Positions 1-8,495 of a DNA stretch of 33,325 nucleotides are shown one piece after another. The notes under the pieces were generated by a model. That model was not told where the DNA came from and ran no database searches. It was given only the letters and a program-made list of their open reading frames with translations. Positions within the stretch are counted from its first letter, which is position 1, and each line of letters opens with the position of its first letter. Source of the DNA: Polaribacter marinus (GTDB lineage Bacteria > Bacteroidota > Bacteroidia > Flavobacteriales > Flavobacteriaceae); assembly GCF_022662535.1 (NCBI RefSeq), contig NZ_JAKQYM010000016.1, positions 1 through 33,325 of the forward strand, in the 5' to 3' direction. Position numbers and translations under genes: made by a program.

Positions 1-80
1 TTTTTTGTAAACTTCTATTTTCCTGCGGAAAATAGCCGTTCACGTAAAACGCAACTTTCAATAACACAAACACGTTGTGC
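1..80 (+). repeat. attC-like site S0, partial (3' part)
   Basis: Right-hand part of an attC-like recombination site. It has the central hairpin TTTTCCTGCGGAAAA, the inner arm ending CGCAACTTTC, the outer arm ATAACACAAACACG and the R'-like box GTTGTGC at 74-80. The left part lies outside the window. It belongs to the subfamily shared with the sites at 24207, 26597, 27325, 28784 and 30404. Confidence 0.75.
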
Positions 81-106
81 GTCATTAAAAAAAATCGTAA
101 CTACAA

Positions 107-919
107 ATGAAAATTGAGAAATATAACCAAAGAATATTAGCTGTTTTAGGAACAGTTGGAGTGATTTTTCTAATCGTAGCATTAATTGCATTTATATCGA
201 TTACTATTATGGAACATCGAAGTTATGATGATGTAGAAACTGGAATTTTATCAGACGAAAAAATTGAGGAATTACAAAAAGAAAATAAACGAGAGCAAGT
301 AATTTCATATGAAAATCCACGATTGATTGACACACTCAATTCTGTTTACATTATTCCTGTTTCTCATAAAACTCTGAATGACCAAGAAGACATAAATGGA
401 CTTTTAAACTTGACTAAAGCCTCTTCAAGCTACGAAAAAAATGACACTCGATATTCGAGACAATATTATGGAGCTTTCAATAATTTAATTGTTTATGATT
501 CAAAAAACGACAGTAATAAAAAACTCTTTGACAAACGAGTGAATTTTAACCAAATTAAAGCAGAATATTTTGAGGATGACATTTTATTATTAATGAGAGT
601 TTCGGAAAAAGATACTTACAAAGACGGAGTAATAAATCTTTTAGATTTTAAAACACTTTATATTTATTCATTAGGTAAAAAGGAACTTAAGAAGGTTGGA
701 ATTGAAGGAATGGATATTTTCAATTTTAAGTTTCTTAACAACGAAAAAGATTTGACAATTCTATTTGGAGTTGACAAAAATAGTGATGGGAAATTTGAGG
801 AATATAATGAGCCAACTTTAATAAAAAAATACGAGTTTGAAACTGGAAAAATGACAGACATTGTGGACGAAAAAATAAATATTGATTTACAAGAGACATT
901 GGAAGGAACAAAAAAATAA
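107..919 (+). CDS. cassette C0: membrane-anchored protein of unknown function
   Basis: 270-aa protein that I do not recognise. Residues 8-36 form one strongly hydrophobic segment (LAVLGTVGVIFLIVALIAF), so it is probably anchored in the inner membrane by its N-terminus, with a soluble domain of about 230 residues rich in Lys, Asp and Glu. The stretch GVDKNSDGKFEEYNE near residue 225 resembles a dockerin or EF-hand style calcium loop (DxNxDGxxE), which is suggestive only. ATG at 107 lies 27 bp after the R' box and is the first in-frame start. The cassette begins GTTGTGCGT at 74 and ends ACGCACAAC at 931, exact reverse complements, so the gene is a complete cassette. The mobile element inserted just after its end probably blocks excision of this cassette through its own attC site. 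Confidence 0.8.
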   Translation: MKIEKYNQRILAVLGTVGVIFLIVALIAFISITIMEHRSYDDVETGILSDEKIEELQKENKREQVISYENPRLIDTLNSVYIIPVSHKTLNDQEDINGLLNLTKASSSYEKNDTRYSRQYYGAFNNLIVYDSKNDSNKKLFDKRVNFNQIKAEYFEDDILLLMRVSEKDTYKDGVINLLDFKTLYIYSLGKKELKKVGIEGMDIFNFKFLNNEKDLTILFGVDKNSDGKFEEYNEPTLIKKYEFETGKMTDIVDEKINIDLQETLEGTKK

Positions 920-924
920 CGAAC

Positions 925-938
925 GCACAACACCGTGT
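925..938 (+). repeat. attC-like site S1, left fragment
   Basis: The R''-like box GCACAAC (925-931) is followed by ACCGTGT, the start of the normal attC outer arm. Sequence after 938 (TATCTAAATAAAC) no longer matches the attC family. The site continues at 20179, beyond the inserted element. R'' pairs with the R' box of the same cassette at 74-80. Confidence 0.75.
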
Positions 939-985
939 TATCTAAATAAACTCTTGTAACCACTATATTTATTGATATAAATTTA

Positions 986-1018
986 GGTAAAACAAAAAAG
1001 GTACAACATAGGTACAAC
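986..1018 (+). promoter_or_regulatory. candidate arm-type integrase binding repeats, left end
   Basis: GGTACAAC occurs at 1000-1007 and 1011-1018, with a degenerate copy GGTAAAAC at 986-993. The same octamer in the same orientation recurs at 20035, 20047 and 20153 near the other end. Short direct repeats inside both ends of a tyrosine-integrase element are the expected layout of arm-type sites. Assignment is by position and repetition only. Confidence 0.5.
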
Positions 1019-1056
1019 TTTTTGAACCTTATATCATACCCTTGTATAAGTGGTAT

Positions 1057-1091
1057 TAAAAACAAAAAACCGCTCCTTTTGGGAACGGTTT
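1057..1091 (-). terminator. intrinsic terminator of the DUF6266 gene
   Basis: Read on the minus strand, the stem AAACCGTTCC / GGAGCGGTTT (1082-1091 and 1067-1076, one mismatch) with a 5-nt loop is followed by a T-rich run. It lies about 20 bp after the stop codon of the 1114-1755 gene. Confidence 0.75.
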
Positions 1092-1113
1092 CTTTACTTC
1101 TATTTAGTCGTTA

Positions 1114-1755
1114 TTAACTTGCCGTACCAGAGCCTAAATAGATGCTATTCGATACTTGACTACCATCTGCCGAAACAAATGCCATAAATAGCTCTACTGT
1201 ATCGCCTGCATAAGTGTTTGGTATTGTTACTGTCTGTGCTCCAGCAGTTCTTATAGCACCATCAAGAATATAAATAGATTCTTTTTTTGATGGGTTATAA
1301 ACCAAAACCATTGATCTGTCAGTTGTATTTGCATTACCTTCTGCCGAGTTATCTCCCCAACTAAAATCTACTTGACCTGCATTTGTTAGATCTGTAACGC
1401 CATTTAAGACACCTGAGAGGCTTCCTCTACTCAATAATGCGTTACTGTAGTCAACCGTAAAATTGGGTGCTGTACCGACTACTGCATTATTCAACAAATA
1501 AGACATAGCAGAATTAAATTCTGTTTTCTTAACCGCAAAACTCTTGTAACCGACTTTTAAAAACGCTTTGTTAGGTTGAAGAAACTCCAACACACTTGAA
1601 AACTTGTTTCTTTGATTTACTTGTCCTTCCGTTCTTGGATTCGCAACACTTGAAGGTTTTATTCTTATGTAATCGATTCCTTTCCAATTACCACCGATAA
1701 TGTTTCCTACTTTACCTGATAAACCTCCTAAAATTCCTTGAGATATTTTGCCCAT
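1114..1755 (-). CDS. DUF6266 family protein
   Basis: 213-aa protein starting MGKISQGILGGLSGKVG and continuing GGNWKGIDYIRIKPSSVANPR (near residues 21-41). This is the hallmark N-terminus of DUF6266 proteins, which are common and uncharacterised in Bacteroidota. The rest is rich in Gly, Ser, Asn and Thr and poor in charge, as expected of a beta-sandwich. There is no signal peptide or membrane segment. The gene sits alone at the left end of the element with its own terminator at 1057-1091 and a candidate -7 box at 1841-1848, so it is transcribed apart from the defence operon. Its position at the end opposite to the integrase is compatible with a structural or virion-like role, but the sequence does not prove that. 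Confidence 0.75.
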   Translation of the reverse strand: MGKISQGILGGLSGKVGNIIGGNWKGIDYIRIKPSSVANPRTEGQVNQRNKFSSVLEFLQPNKAFLKVGYKSFAVKKTEFNSAMSYLLNNAVVGTAPNFTVDYSNALLSRGSLSGVLNGVTDLTNAGQVDFSWGDNSAEGNANTTDRSMVLVYNPSKKESIYILDGAIRTAGAQTVTIPNTYAGDTVELFMAFVSADGSQVSNSIYLGSGTAS

Positions 1756-1840
1756 ACTATATAAAAAATTAAAAATTACTTATTCGGATTTGGTACGGAC
1801 TTAATTCGGTTTTAACAATGCTTTTGCGCTAACCTTTAAG

Positions 1841-1848
1841 CAAATATA
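1841..1848 (-). promoter_or_regulatory. candidate Bacteroidota -7 box for the DUF6266 gene
   Basis: Minus-strand TATATTTG followed by C matches the Bacteroidota -7 consensus TAnnTTTG. An ATTG at 1865-1868 could be a weak -33 element, but the 16-bp spacing is shorter than usual. It implies an untranslated leader of roughly 80 nt. Confidence 0.4.
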
Positions 1849-1988
1849 AAGACTTCTGCAAGGACAATTAACCTATTGGTTGCCTTTGCATTTGCTTGCC
1901 CTACTTTACTTTGCCCCTATATATTTTTAAAAGAAAAAAGAAGAAAAAAGAAAGCAATAAGTAAAGGTGGCGTGGATAATGGCGACAA

Positions 1989-2070
1989 GGTTTTTGGGTA
2001 AAAGTTTTTTATAGCACTATGCTTCAAATTAAAAAAAAGAGTTTATTAAAAAAAGTTTTATCCAAAACCC
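1989..2070. repeat. inverted repeat, ~25-bp arms
   Basis: Arms at 1989-2013 and 2045-2070 are imperfect reverse complements (GGTTTTTGGGTAAAAG against GGGTTTTGGATAAAAC, both running into T-rich ends), with a ~31-nt loop. No gene overlaps. Too long and too far from a stop codon to be an ordinary terminator. Confidence 0.6.
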
Positions 2071-2645
2071 GTAGGGCTTGACCTTTTCGGCATTTAGCGT
2101 TGGCTGAAGGAAGCCACATATCTTTGATTTCTTTTTTATTATTTTTTACTATCTCAATGTTAATTCAAAATCTAAATACTTTTTATTTTATTCCGCTTTT
2201 CTGGGGAATTAACACTTAAAAAAATAGGTCTATTCCGAATTGAGCGTTGGATGGTGCGTTTGTATGTGTAGCGTATTAAAAAGTTTTATGATAATACAGC
2301 TTTTAATTAAGCTACTCATACAGGACTTTTAGACAATAGCTTGTTTCTTTTTTGAGGCACGATAAAAAGGAATGTGCTATGGCTTGTTCCTAAATTTTAT
2401 TGACCTATTTTTTTATATCCTATTTCTTGGGTGGTGGGGAAAAGTGGACTTTAATATTTGATAGTGAAATGAAACAAACAAAGACTTGAGCTAAGGAATA
2501 TCTGGACTTAGTGATGGTTTTGTGCAGTTGAATGAGATAACGAATATTATAACAAATTAACGTAATCCTTTAAATGTTCGACTGTTTAATGCTTATTCAA
2601 AATGTGATTAATAGTTCGGATGTGAGCGTTGGATGAGCGGATATT

Positions 2646-2737
2646 TTACATAATAGCAGTTATAGCTACGAAAATATAATAACACGCCGTAGGCAACCAT
2701 TGAAAGGATTTTTGCTACTATAACTTCTATTATGTAA
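2646..2737. repeat. inverted repeat, 20-bp arms
   Basis: TTACATAATAGCAGTTATAG (2646-2665) and CTATAACTTCTATTATGTAA (2718-2737) are reverse complements with a single mismatch, around a 52-nt spacer. Part of the candidate origin region. Confidence 0.65.
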
Positions 2738-2781
2738 CATAGCTTGGGTAAGTTTAGGGTTTTATGATATAATACTAACAG

Positions 2782-2837
2782 AATAGCTTATTGTAATTTG
2801 GTTTGATTTTATGAAAACCAAATTGCAATATGCTATT
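2782..2837. repeat. inverted repeat, 22-bp arms
   Basis: Arms 2782-2803 and 2816-2837 pair over 22 positions with two mismatches, around a 12-nt loop. The arms begin AATAGCTTATTG and end CAATATGCTATT. This is the strongest hairpin in the gene-free region. Confidence 0.65.
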
Positions 2838-3001
2838 ACCTTAAAGACAAAAAAACGCTAAACTCGCAATGTAAGCGGAACAACACAAAAGACAGAGGAT
2901 TTTGAGGCACGAAAAAACTGGGTTTTGTGTTGTGTGGAATTATATATTCAAAAATTAAAATAGACAAACATTAGACACTTAATTTATTGTACTAAAAATA
3001 T

Positions 3002-5509
3002 TTATTTCAAAGTCTTAATAGCTGGTTGTAGTGCTTTTTCAAATTTAGGTAAGTAGGTTATTAAAAATCTATTCATTTTCTCCCAATCATTTTTATCAAA
3101 TAAGTTTACATCACTCATTTCATATTTGATGCGACTCATTTTATAGTTAGCCAATTCCTCCCATTCAAGTTTGTCTCCAAAATTATTTTCAATACTTTCT
3201 TTATTAGATAATAGCCTTTTGAAGTATTTTTTATTTTGTTCTTTACTTGATGAAGTTATACCTAATTCTATTCTTGCATATTTCCCTGTAACAACAAAAG
3301 TATAACCTAAGCCACTAATGCCTGCTCCAGAACTTATCCAATGGTCCTTTGTTGGGTTTACATTTGCAAATAAATTAGTATCAACAATTAAGGGCAATAA
3401 TTGTTTCCAAAATGCTCTACGCACACTAAAACGATTAGGAATAGCACCACCAACACTATCATTATCAGCATATTTTATTAATAATTCGTCTTCAAGTTCA
3501 AATAAAGGAAGTAGTTTCTTTAGAGTGCTAAACTTTGAGTTACTGTCTATATTTGATTCAATAAAGTAACCACTTTGCAATTCTTGTGGTGCTCTAAAAT
3601 CTAATGCATTGCGAGTAATTTTAAATATGTCTTTTGCCTCTAATAATAATTGAGCATTTTTTTCATATAATTTTTCAATGACGTAAAAATACATTTGGGC
3701 GATAACTTCTTCTTCAACTTTTGTGTTTTCAAAAATAAAATACTCTAATTTTTTGTGTGTAGGTGATTCAGAATTAAATAGATTTTGTTCCTCTGTATTT
3801 TCAGAAACTGGTATTGCTACATCTGGATATTCCCATATTTTTAGAAAGCGATTAAAAATTAGGTCAAAACGATTATTATAATTTACAATATTCCAACTAT
3901 CGATAGTTTTAAGATAATCATTTAACCATAGACGACTGAAATTATACCCTTGTTCAGCACCTTTTCTATTCATATCTTTTTTATCATTAAAAGACTTATT
4001 GCTTAAAGCACCATTATTGCCAGACAATGTAAGGTTTGCTATAGTATTTATATATTTCTCTTTAAACATAAAATAATCATCTGGTGTAATTACCTTATTC
4101 CAATCCTCGTTAGGTGTTTGAGGGAAAATATGCTCTATTGTGATGTTTTCATTAGATGTATTAACATATTCTCTATTGTTAAAATTCTCTAACAACTCGA
4201 ACATATAATTTCTGTTTTTTGATTGGATGTTATATAAGTCTTTATCCTTCAATGCGGTTTTTAAATCTTCATCAGTTGGGAATTTTGCACTACCTCGTTT
4301 TTTTATTAAAGCTAATGCTATTGAATTATAATACTCTTCTGTATCGACTTCTGAATACAATGTCATAAATATTTTGTTCAATGCATTAGTAGGTAAGCCT
4401 ACAACAAATCTTCTCCAAGTATAAGACTGTACTAATTTTAAAACTTCAATTAACTCATTAATAGATATTAAACCATTTTCTGCATCTTCAAAAACTTGTA
4501 GAAGAAAAGGAAAAGCTACGTTAATTTCAAGGCGTGAAATGTATTCTAACTCTCTACGAATATTGTGGTCTTGAACAGAAGAGGGATTAATAAACTTTTT
4601 GTAATGGACAGAAAGTGATTTAATATTTTCTAATTCTTGAGTATAGGTTTCATCTTTCTCATTAAATAGCTTTTTAAACTCTACGTATACTTTATTTTTA
4701 TTTGGTATTTTCTTATTACGCAGGGTTAGATAATCTCTTATATAGTCGGATACGACGGACTTTTGCTTTATTAAATCTCTTGCATTATCTTCAATTGGAT
4801 TCCAAATTTGTTCAAACACCTTATTTTGATTTTTAGGATCTAAATCCATCAAAATATAATTTCTTATTAAATCTGATTGTGATAAATCTAAGCCTGTAGA
4901 ATTTAAACTTTCAAATATTCTTTGTGGATCATCTTTTCCTCTTTCTAATGATATTTCAACAAAAATTAATCTTTTTAAACCATTTAGTATAGTGTTAAAG
5001 TTATCCTTTACAATGATGCTTTTAAAATAATTGAAGTTTTCAATAACATTTGAATAATGGTTGAACTCATTTTCTGTTCCATTCATTATAGCTTTAAATG
5101 CTAATGAGTTAGTATCTGTTTGTTTTAGTTTAAGTTTACTTGATTCGTGTTTTACATATTGATTTGTTAGAAACATATTGAGCAACATATCTGCTTCATT
5201 TTGCATATTGTTTTCATTAGCAAAACGGAATAATGCAACATACAAGATGTTAATCGTAGTTAAGCGTTGCTGACCATCAATTATAACTAATTCTTTAACT
5301 TCACTTGTGCTATAAGCACCCTCGTGAATAAAAACAATACTGCCGATAAAATGTGTACCTCTATTGTGTTTTTCTACTGATATAACATCATTCAACAATT
5401 CTTTACATTCATTATTTGTCCAATCATAATTACGCTGATATACGGGAATAACAAATTGTACGTTTGGTGCTTGTAAAAAATTAGTGATTGGTAATTCGTT
5501 TGCTTTCAT
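3002..5509 (-). CDS. DUF262-DUF1524-DUF4268 protein (GmrSD-like, modification-dependent nuclease family)
   Basis: 835 aa, three recognisable parts. The N-terminal DUF262 (GmrS-like, ParB/Srx fold) has IPVYQRNYDW at residues 21-30 and IDGQQRLT at 77-84, the nucleotide-binding and hydrolysis motif. The middle DUF1524 (GmrD-like, HNH type) has EHIFPQ near residue 458, then NLTLSGNNGALSN and a conserved FNDKK. The C-terminal 150 residues (RRAFWKQLLPL, then GKYARIELGI and ELANYKMSRI) look like DUF4268, often linked to restriction genes. GmrSD-type enzymes cut DNA with modified bases and so complement ordinary restriction. It is the last gene of the defence operon, 45 bp after the HNH gene. The fused three-domain layout is known in the broad family. 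The substrate is not predictable from sequence. Confidence 0.8.
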   Translation of the reverse strand: MKANELPITNFLQAPNVQFVIPVYQRNYDWTNNECKELLNDVISVEKHNRGTHFIGSIVFIHEGAYSTSEVKELVIIDGQQRLTTINILYVALFRFANENNMQNEADMLLNMFLTNQYVKHESSKLKLKQTDTNSLAFKAIMNGTENEFNHYSNVIENFNYFKSIIVKDNFNTILNGLKRLIFVEISLERGKDDPQRIFESLNSTGLDLSQSDLIRNYILMDLDPKNQNKVFEQIWNPIEDNARDLIKQKSVVSDYIRDYLTLRNKKIPNKNKVYVEFKKLFNEKDETYTQELENIKSLSVHYKKFINPSSVQDHNIRRELEYISRLEINVAFPFLLQVFEDAENGLISINELIEVLKLVQSYTWRRFVVGLPTNALNKIFMTLYSEVDTEEYYNSIALALIKKRGSAKFPTDEDLKTALKDKDLYNIQSKNRNYMFELLENFNNREYVNTSNENITIEHIFPQTPNEDWNKVITPDDYFMFKEKYINTIANLTLSGNNGALSNKSFNDKKDMNRKGAEQGYNFSRLWLNDYLKTIDSWNIVNYNNRFDLIFNRFLKIWEYPDVAIPVSENTEEQNLFNSESPTHKKLEYFIFENTKVEEEVIAQMYFYVIEKLYEKNAQLLLEAKDIFKITRNALDFRAPQELQSGYFIESNIDSNSKFSTLKKLLPLFELEDELLIKYADNDSVGGAIPNRFSVRRAFWKQLLPLIVDTNLFANVNPTKDHWISSGAGISGLGYTFVVTGKYARIELGITSSSKEQNKKYFKRLLSNKESIENNFGDKLEWEELANYKMSRIKYEMSDVNLFDKNDWEKMNRFLITYLPKFEKALQPAIKTLK

Positions 5510-5554
5510 ATTCTTAATTGAATCTTAAATAACGTTATTAATTTTAAAAAATAG

Positions 5555-6493
5555 TTAAACTATAAGACCTAACTCTAATGCAATATCTCTGTATAACTTA
5601 GAAAAAGGTCTTTTATGAAGCTCATTAAGTGATGTGTAATTGCCAATTAACACCCTATCTATTTCTGAATCAGAAAAGGATAAACCTTCAAAATTATTTA
5701 AATATTCTCTGTATTTATCATTGTAATAAACCTTCGACTTAACAATCAATTCTAAAACGTGGTCGCTATGAAGTTTATACAAACTATCAAGTTTAAATAC
5801 TTCCACATTACCTTCAACTTGTTTTAAAAATTTCACATCAACACTACTCTTGCCATCAAGAGGCGATAGATAATCTAATTTTGTTAAATCAAATGTGAAC
5901 TCATAATCATCTTCCTTTAGCAAATAAGGTGAAACCATTTTTTTAATAAATGGGTCTGTTTCGCCTTTAACGCCTAAACCATTGCAAGTCTGACAACTTG
6001 GTATCAAATTATAAAAACTAACACCAAAATAAGGATATATACTTTTGGGATAAAAATGGTCTAATTCAGGTTTTATTTTTGCAGATTTAGATAAGCTGTA
6101 AACATAATTTCTATTACAATATGGGCAAGTATCGATTTCTAATTTAGAAATAAAAGCGTGTTTATCTATAGAATTATAACCATCAGAGACGAATATTTTA
6201 TATAACAAACGGTTTAAGTTATTAGTATTAAAATGGATGTTTGGAAAACGCTTTAACATATAGCGCCTCAATAAAGCTAACTTATCTGGACTTGCTGTAA
6301 CTAAACCTTTTAAAACAGATTTTTGGTTTAATGTGTTTAAAAAAGCACGCTCATCCAATACAGGTGTGTATTTTATTTTTTTATAAGTGCAACCATTTTT
6401 TAGAACATAAGTGATACTCTTTTGTAATCTTTCAAATACAATATCAAAATGTGCATCTACTATAACTAATTGTGAAGTGTTAAGTGAAATCAT
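5555..6493 (-). CDS. HNH endonuclease, PtuB-like partner of the upstream ATPase
   Basis: 312 aa. A zinc-bound HNH core is visible: CPYC at 123-126, LDHFYPK at 144-150 with the catalytic His in DH, NLIPSC near 162, and CQTCN at 167-171. The fragment YPYFGVSFYNLIPSC is typical of the PtuB/TIGR02646-type HNH proteins that pair with ABC-type ATPases in Septu and some retron systems. The gene starts 1 bp after the ATPase gene, which implies translational coupling and joint function. No reverse transcriptase is nearby, so a stand-alone Septu-like pair is likelier than a retron. Expected role: DNA or tRNA cleavage on phage infection, restrained by the ATPase. Family is fairly sure; target unknown. 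Confidence 0.75.
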   Translation of the reverse strand: MISLNTSQLVIVDAHFDIVFERLQKSITYVLKNGCTYKKIKYTPVLDERAFLNTLNQKSVLKGLVTASPDKLALLRRYMLKRFPNIHFNTNNLNRLLYKIFVSDGYNSIDKHAFISKLEIDTCPYCNRNYVYSLSKSAKIKPELDHFYPKSIYPYFGVSFYNLIPSCQTCNGLGVKGETDPFIKKMVSPYLLKEDDYEFTFDLTKLDYLSPLDGKSSVDVKFLKQVEGNVEVFKLDSLYKLHSDHVLELIVKSKVYYNDKYREYLNNFEGLSFSDSEIDRVLIGNYTSLNELHKRPFSKLYRDIALELGLIV

Positions 6494-6494
6494 C

Positions 6495-8489
6495 CTAATT
6501 ATCTAAATCTTTTAATTGTTTTAGTAACATTTCTCTTTGATAGACTTTATCGCTTTCGTATTTGTTAAAATACATTCTCAGAAGTTTTGTTCTCAAAAAA
6601 TCCTCAGAGATTATTTCTATCCTCTTTTTAATTTCTTGTGGCTTCTCATTAAAATAAGGCTCTATTATTTTATCTTTAGTTGAGCGAAGCGTATTAATAA
6701 TCTTTTCAATATCAAGTCTTGCTTTCTCGCCTATATAATATTTACCCAGAAAAAAACTATCAGTTAGCAAATCGTAAATATTTGCCCCATAAGTTTGAGG
6801 TTCATCTATGGAACTAAATGGCTTACCTTCATCTAATTTCAAAACGTTAGTTACAGGTATATCCGATAAGATATAAGGTGAGTGTGTTAAAAAAATAATA
6901 TTTAAACCCTGAATGTATGAGATATTTCTTTTGTTAATTTTACTTATAGCACTTAATAAATCATTTATATATGTGCGTTGCCAATCTGGATGATAATACA
7001 ATTCTATTTCATCCAATACAATATTCAAGTACCTATAACTATGAAATCTATTCGTTGGGTCTATTCTTAAATTATAGTCTGATACTGAGTTTAAATTAAT
7101 TAAATGATAAATAATTGAGCTAACACTATGCATTTTCTGCTTTTCTCCAGAACTCAAAGAATCTATACTTGAATCATCGCTTAATATTATATTGGTATCA
7201 AAAAATGATGGTGGTGCTAACATATAAGTATTAACGAATGTTTTTTCATCTAATATTATACTATCGATAATTTTAGAGTACTTTTCTATATCAAAAACAA
7301 TCGTTTTAGATTTTGTATTTACTTCTTTAGAAAATAATCTGTCATAATATTTAATATATAAAATAGCACCTTTTACCTTAAAGAAAATGTGACTATTACT
7401 ATTGTAAACGTGATTTATAAAAGCATTTAGATTTCTTAATACTTTAGAGTTATTCTCTTCTACCAGGTACTTATTGTAAGGGTTGTAATTATTAGCAATT
7501 TTATAAAGCTTATTACATATGTAATCAATACATAAATTAATAAACATATCAGTATCTAAAACGTTTTTTGAAATTTGAAAGTCAAATACTTTTTGAATAA
7601 GTGTAGTTATATTATCTCTAAGTTGAGAATTAGACTTTCTGTTTTCTTCAAATTTATCAACCGTTTTCTTATTATAAGAAGCCTCAATAGATATTGCTAT
7701 TTTATTATTTGCAATGTTACGTAGAGAATCGTTTGGAATTTGGTCATTAATATTTTGTAATAAGTTTGCTTGAAGCCTTCTTTTTAGTAATTGATTCTCT
7801 CTTTTAATATCAATGTTTCCATCAGTTCTCATAGGATTAAGAACTATTGGTGTTTGATAACCGTCATTTTTATGAAACAAAGAATTAATCCATTTACCAA
7901 CCTCGGTAGCATTTAAACCATAATGTGAATAGTTTATAGTTATGGTGTAAAAATATTCTCTAAAATCAAGAATAGAAAAATACTCTGGTTTGTGAAAATC
8001 AGAAACTACACCATCCTTGTCAATCATTATTTGACTTTTAACAACACCTCCTTTGTCAAAACTGACTATAAAGAATTTTTGTCCTAAAGCATAAATCAAT
8101 TCAAGTTCTAAATCTTTAAACCCTTTTAAGAATCTATTACTCTTTACATCTCTTAGCAATTTTAGGCTACATCCAATATTATATGTAGCTAAATAAAGTA
8201 ATTCAATCAACGAACTTTTACCAGAACCATTTTTGCCAACTATTGCACTAATATTAACCTCAAGTCTATGGTCTTCAATATCTAAAGAATACAAATCTAC
8301 TGAAGTGCTATTATCTATAAGTATTTTATTAAAATCATTACTCGGAAATGAATAATTTGCATAAAATGGATATACAGTATTTGTTTTTAAAACCTTATAT
8401 GGGTCTATCTTTCTATTGCTATCTGGTATAGTAATAAAACGTTTTTGTTCTGCTCCAGTTTTTAATGCAATTAATCTAAATCCTTTCAT
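6495..8489 (-). CDS. ABC-type ATPase, PtuA-like (Septu-like defence)
   Basis: 664 aa. It has a complete ABC/SMC-type ATPase motif set: Walker A GKNGSGKS at 85-92, signature LSSGEK near 445, Walker B LNIVLDEIELYYHP near 490, and the H-loop in LTHSPYIL near 536. About 340 residues of mostly helical sequence separate Walker A from the signature, as in RloA/PtuA-type proteins and not in transporters. There are no membrane segments. The paired HNH gene follows after 1 bp and the PHP-ATPase gene precedes it by 6 bp. PtuA-type ATPases hold the PtuB nuclease inactive until infection lowers or alters nucleotide levels; that is family knowledge, not shown here. Overlap with OLD-type or Gabija ATPases is unlikely because no TOPRIM motif is visible. 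Confidence 0.75.
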   Translation of the reverse strand: MKGFRLIALKTGAEQKRFITIPDSNRKIDPYKVLKTNTVYPFYANYSFPSNDFNKILIDNSTSVDLYSLDIEDHRLEVNISAIVGKNGSGKSSLIELLYLATYNIGCSLKLLRDVKSNRFLKGFKDLELELIYALGQKFFIVSFDKGGVVKSQIMIDKDGVVSDFHKPEYFSILDFREYFYTITINYSHYGLNATEVGKWINSLFHKNDGYQTPIVLNPMRTDGNIDIKRENQLLKRRLQANLLQNINDQIPNDSLRNIANNKIAISIEASYNKKTVDKFEENRKSNSQLRDNITTLIQKVFDFQISKNVLDTDMFINLCIDYICNKLYKIANNYNPYNKYLVEENNSKVLRNLNAFINHVYNSNSHIFFKVKGAILYIKYYDRLFSKEVNTKSKTIVFDIEKYSKIIDSIILDEKTFVNTYMLAPPSFFDTNIILSDDSSIDSLSSGEKQKMHSVSSIIYHLINLNSVSDYNLRIDPTNRFHSYRYLNIVLDEIELYYHPDWQRTYINDLLSAISKINKRNISYIQGLNIIFLTHSPYILSDIPVTNVLKLDEGKPFSSIDEPQTYGANIYDLLTDSFFLGKYYIGEKARLDIEKIINTLRSTKDKIIEPYFNEKPQEIKKRIEIISEDFLRTKLLRMYFNKYESDKVYQREMLLKQLKDLDN

Positions 8490-8495
8490 ATCTAT

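Larger units (their letters stand above)
1760..3001. other. 1.2 kb gene-free region with long inverted repeats; candidate origin
   Basis: No convincing ORF on either strand. The region carries three long imperfect inverted repeats (1989-2013/2045-2070, 2646-2665/2718-2737, 2782-2803/2816-2837) and a short perfect one, CAACACAAAA at 2881-2890 with TTTTGTGTTG at 2923-2932. It also has direct repeats: GAGCGTTGGATG twice (near 2242 and 2623), a related TAGCGTTGGCTG near 2095, and TTTTGAGGCACGA at 2350-2362 and 2900-2912. As the element encodes a phage-type replication initiator, a double- or single-strand replication origin is the best guess. A non-coding RNA or packaging signal is also possible. 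Confidence 0.45.

Noticed and set aside
900..1020. tRNA gene as the integration target
   Set aside because: No cloverleaf-like or tRNA 3'-end sequence at either end. The target is explained by the attC arm.
664..1065. 133-aa minus-strand ORF across the left element end
   Set aside because: Spans the end repeat and overlaps the C0 gene in antisense. Phe/Leu/Ser-rich shadow composition.
3318..3569. 83-aa plus-strand ORF (and similar ones at 10345 and 13554)
   Set aside because: Opposite-strand shadows within DUF262, PHP-ATPase and res genes.
5555..8489. Retron-type defence (ATPase and HNH as in Ec78-like retrons)
   Set aside because: No reverse transcriptase or msr/msd-like RNA region next to the pair.
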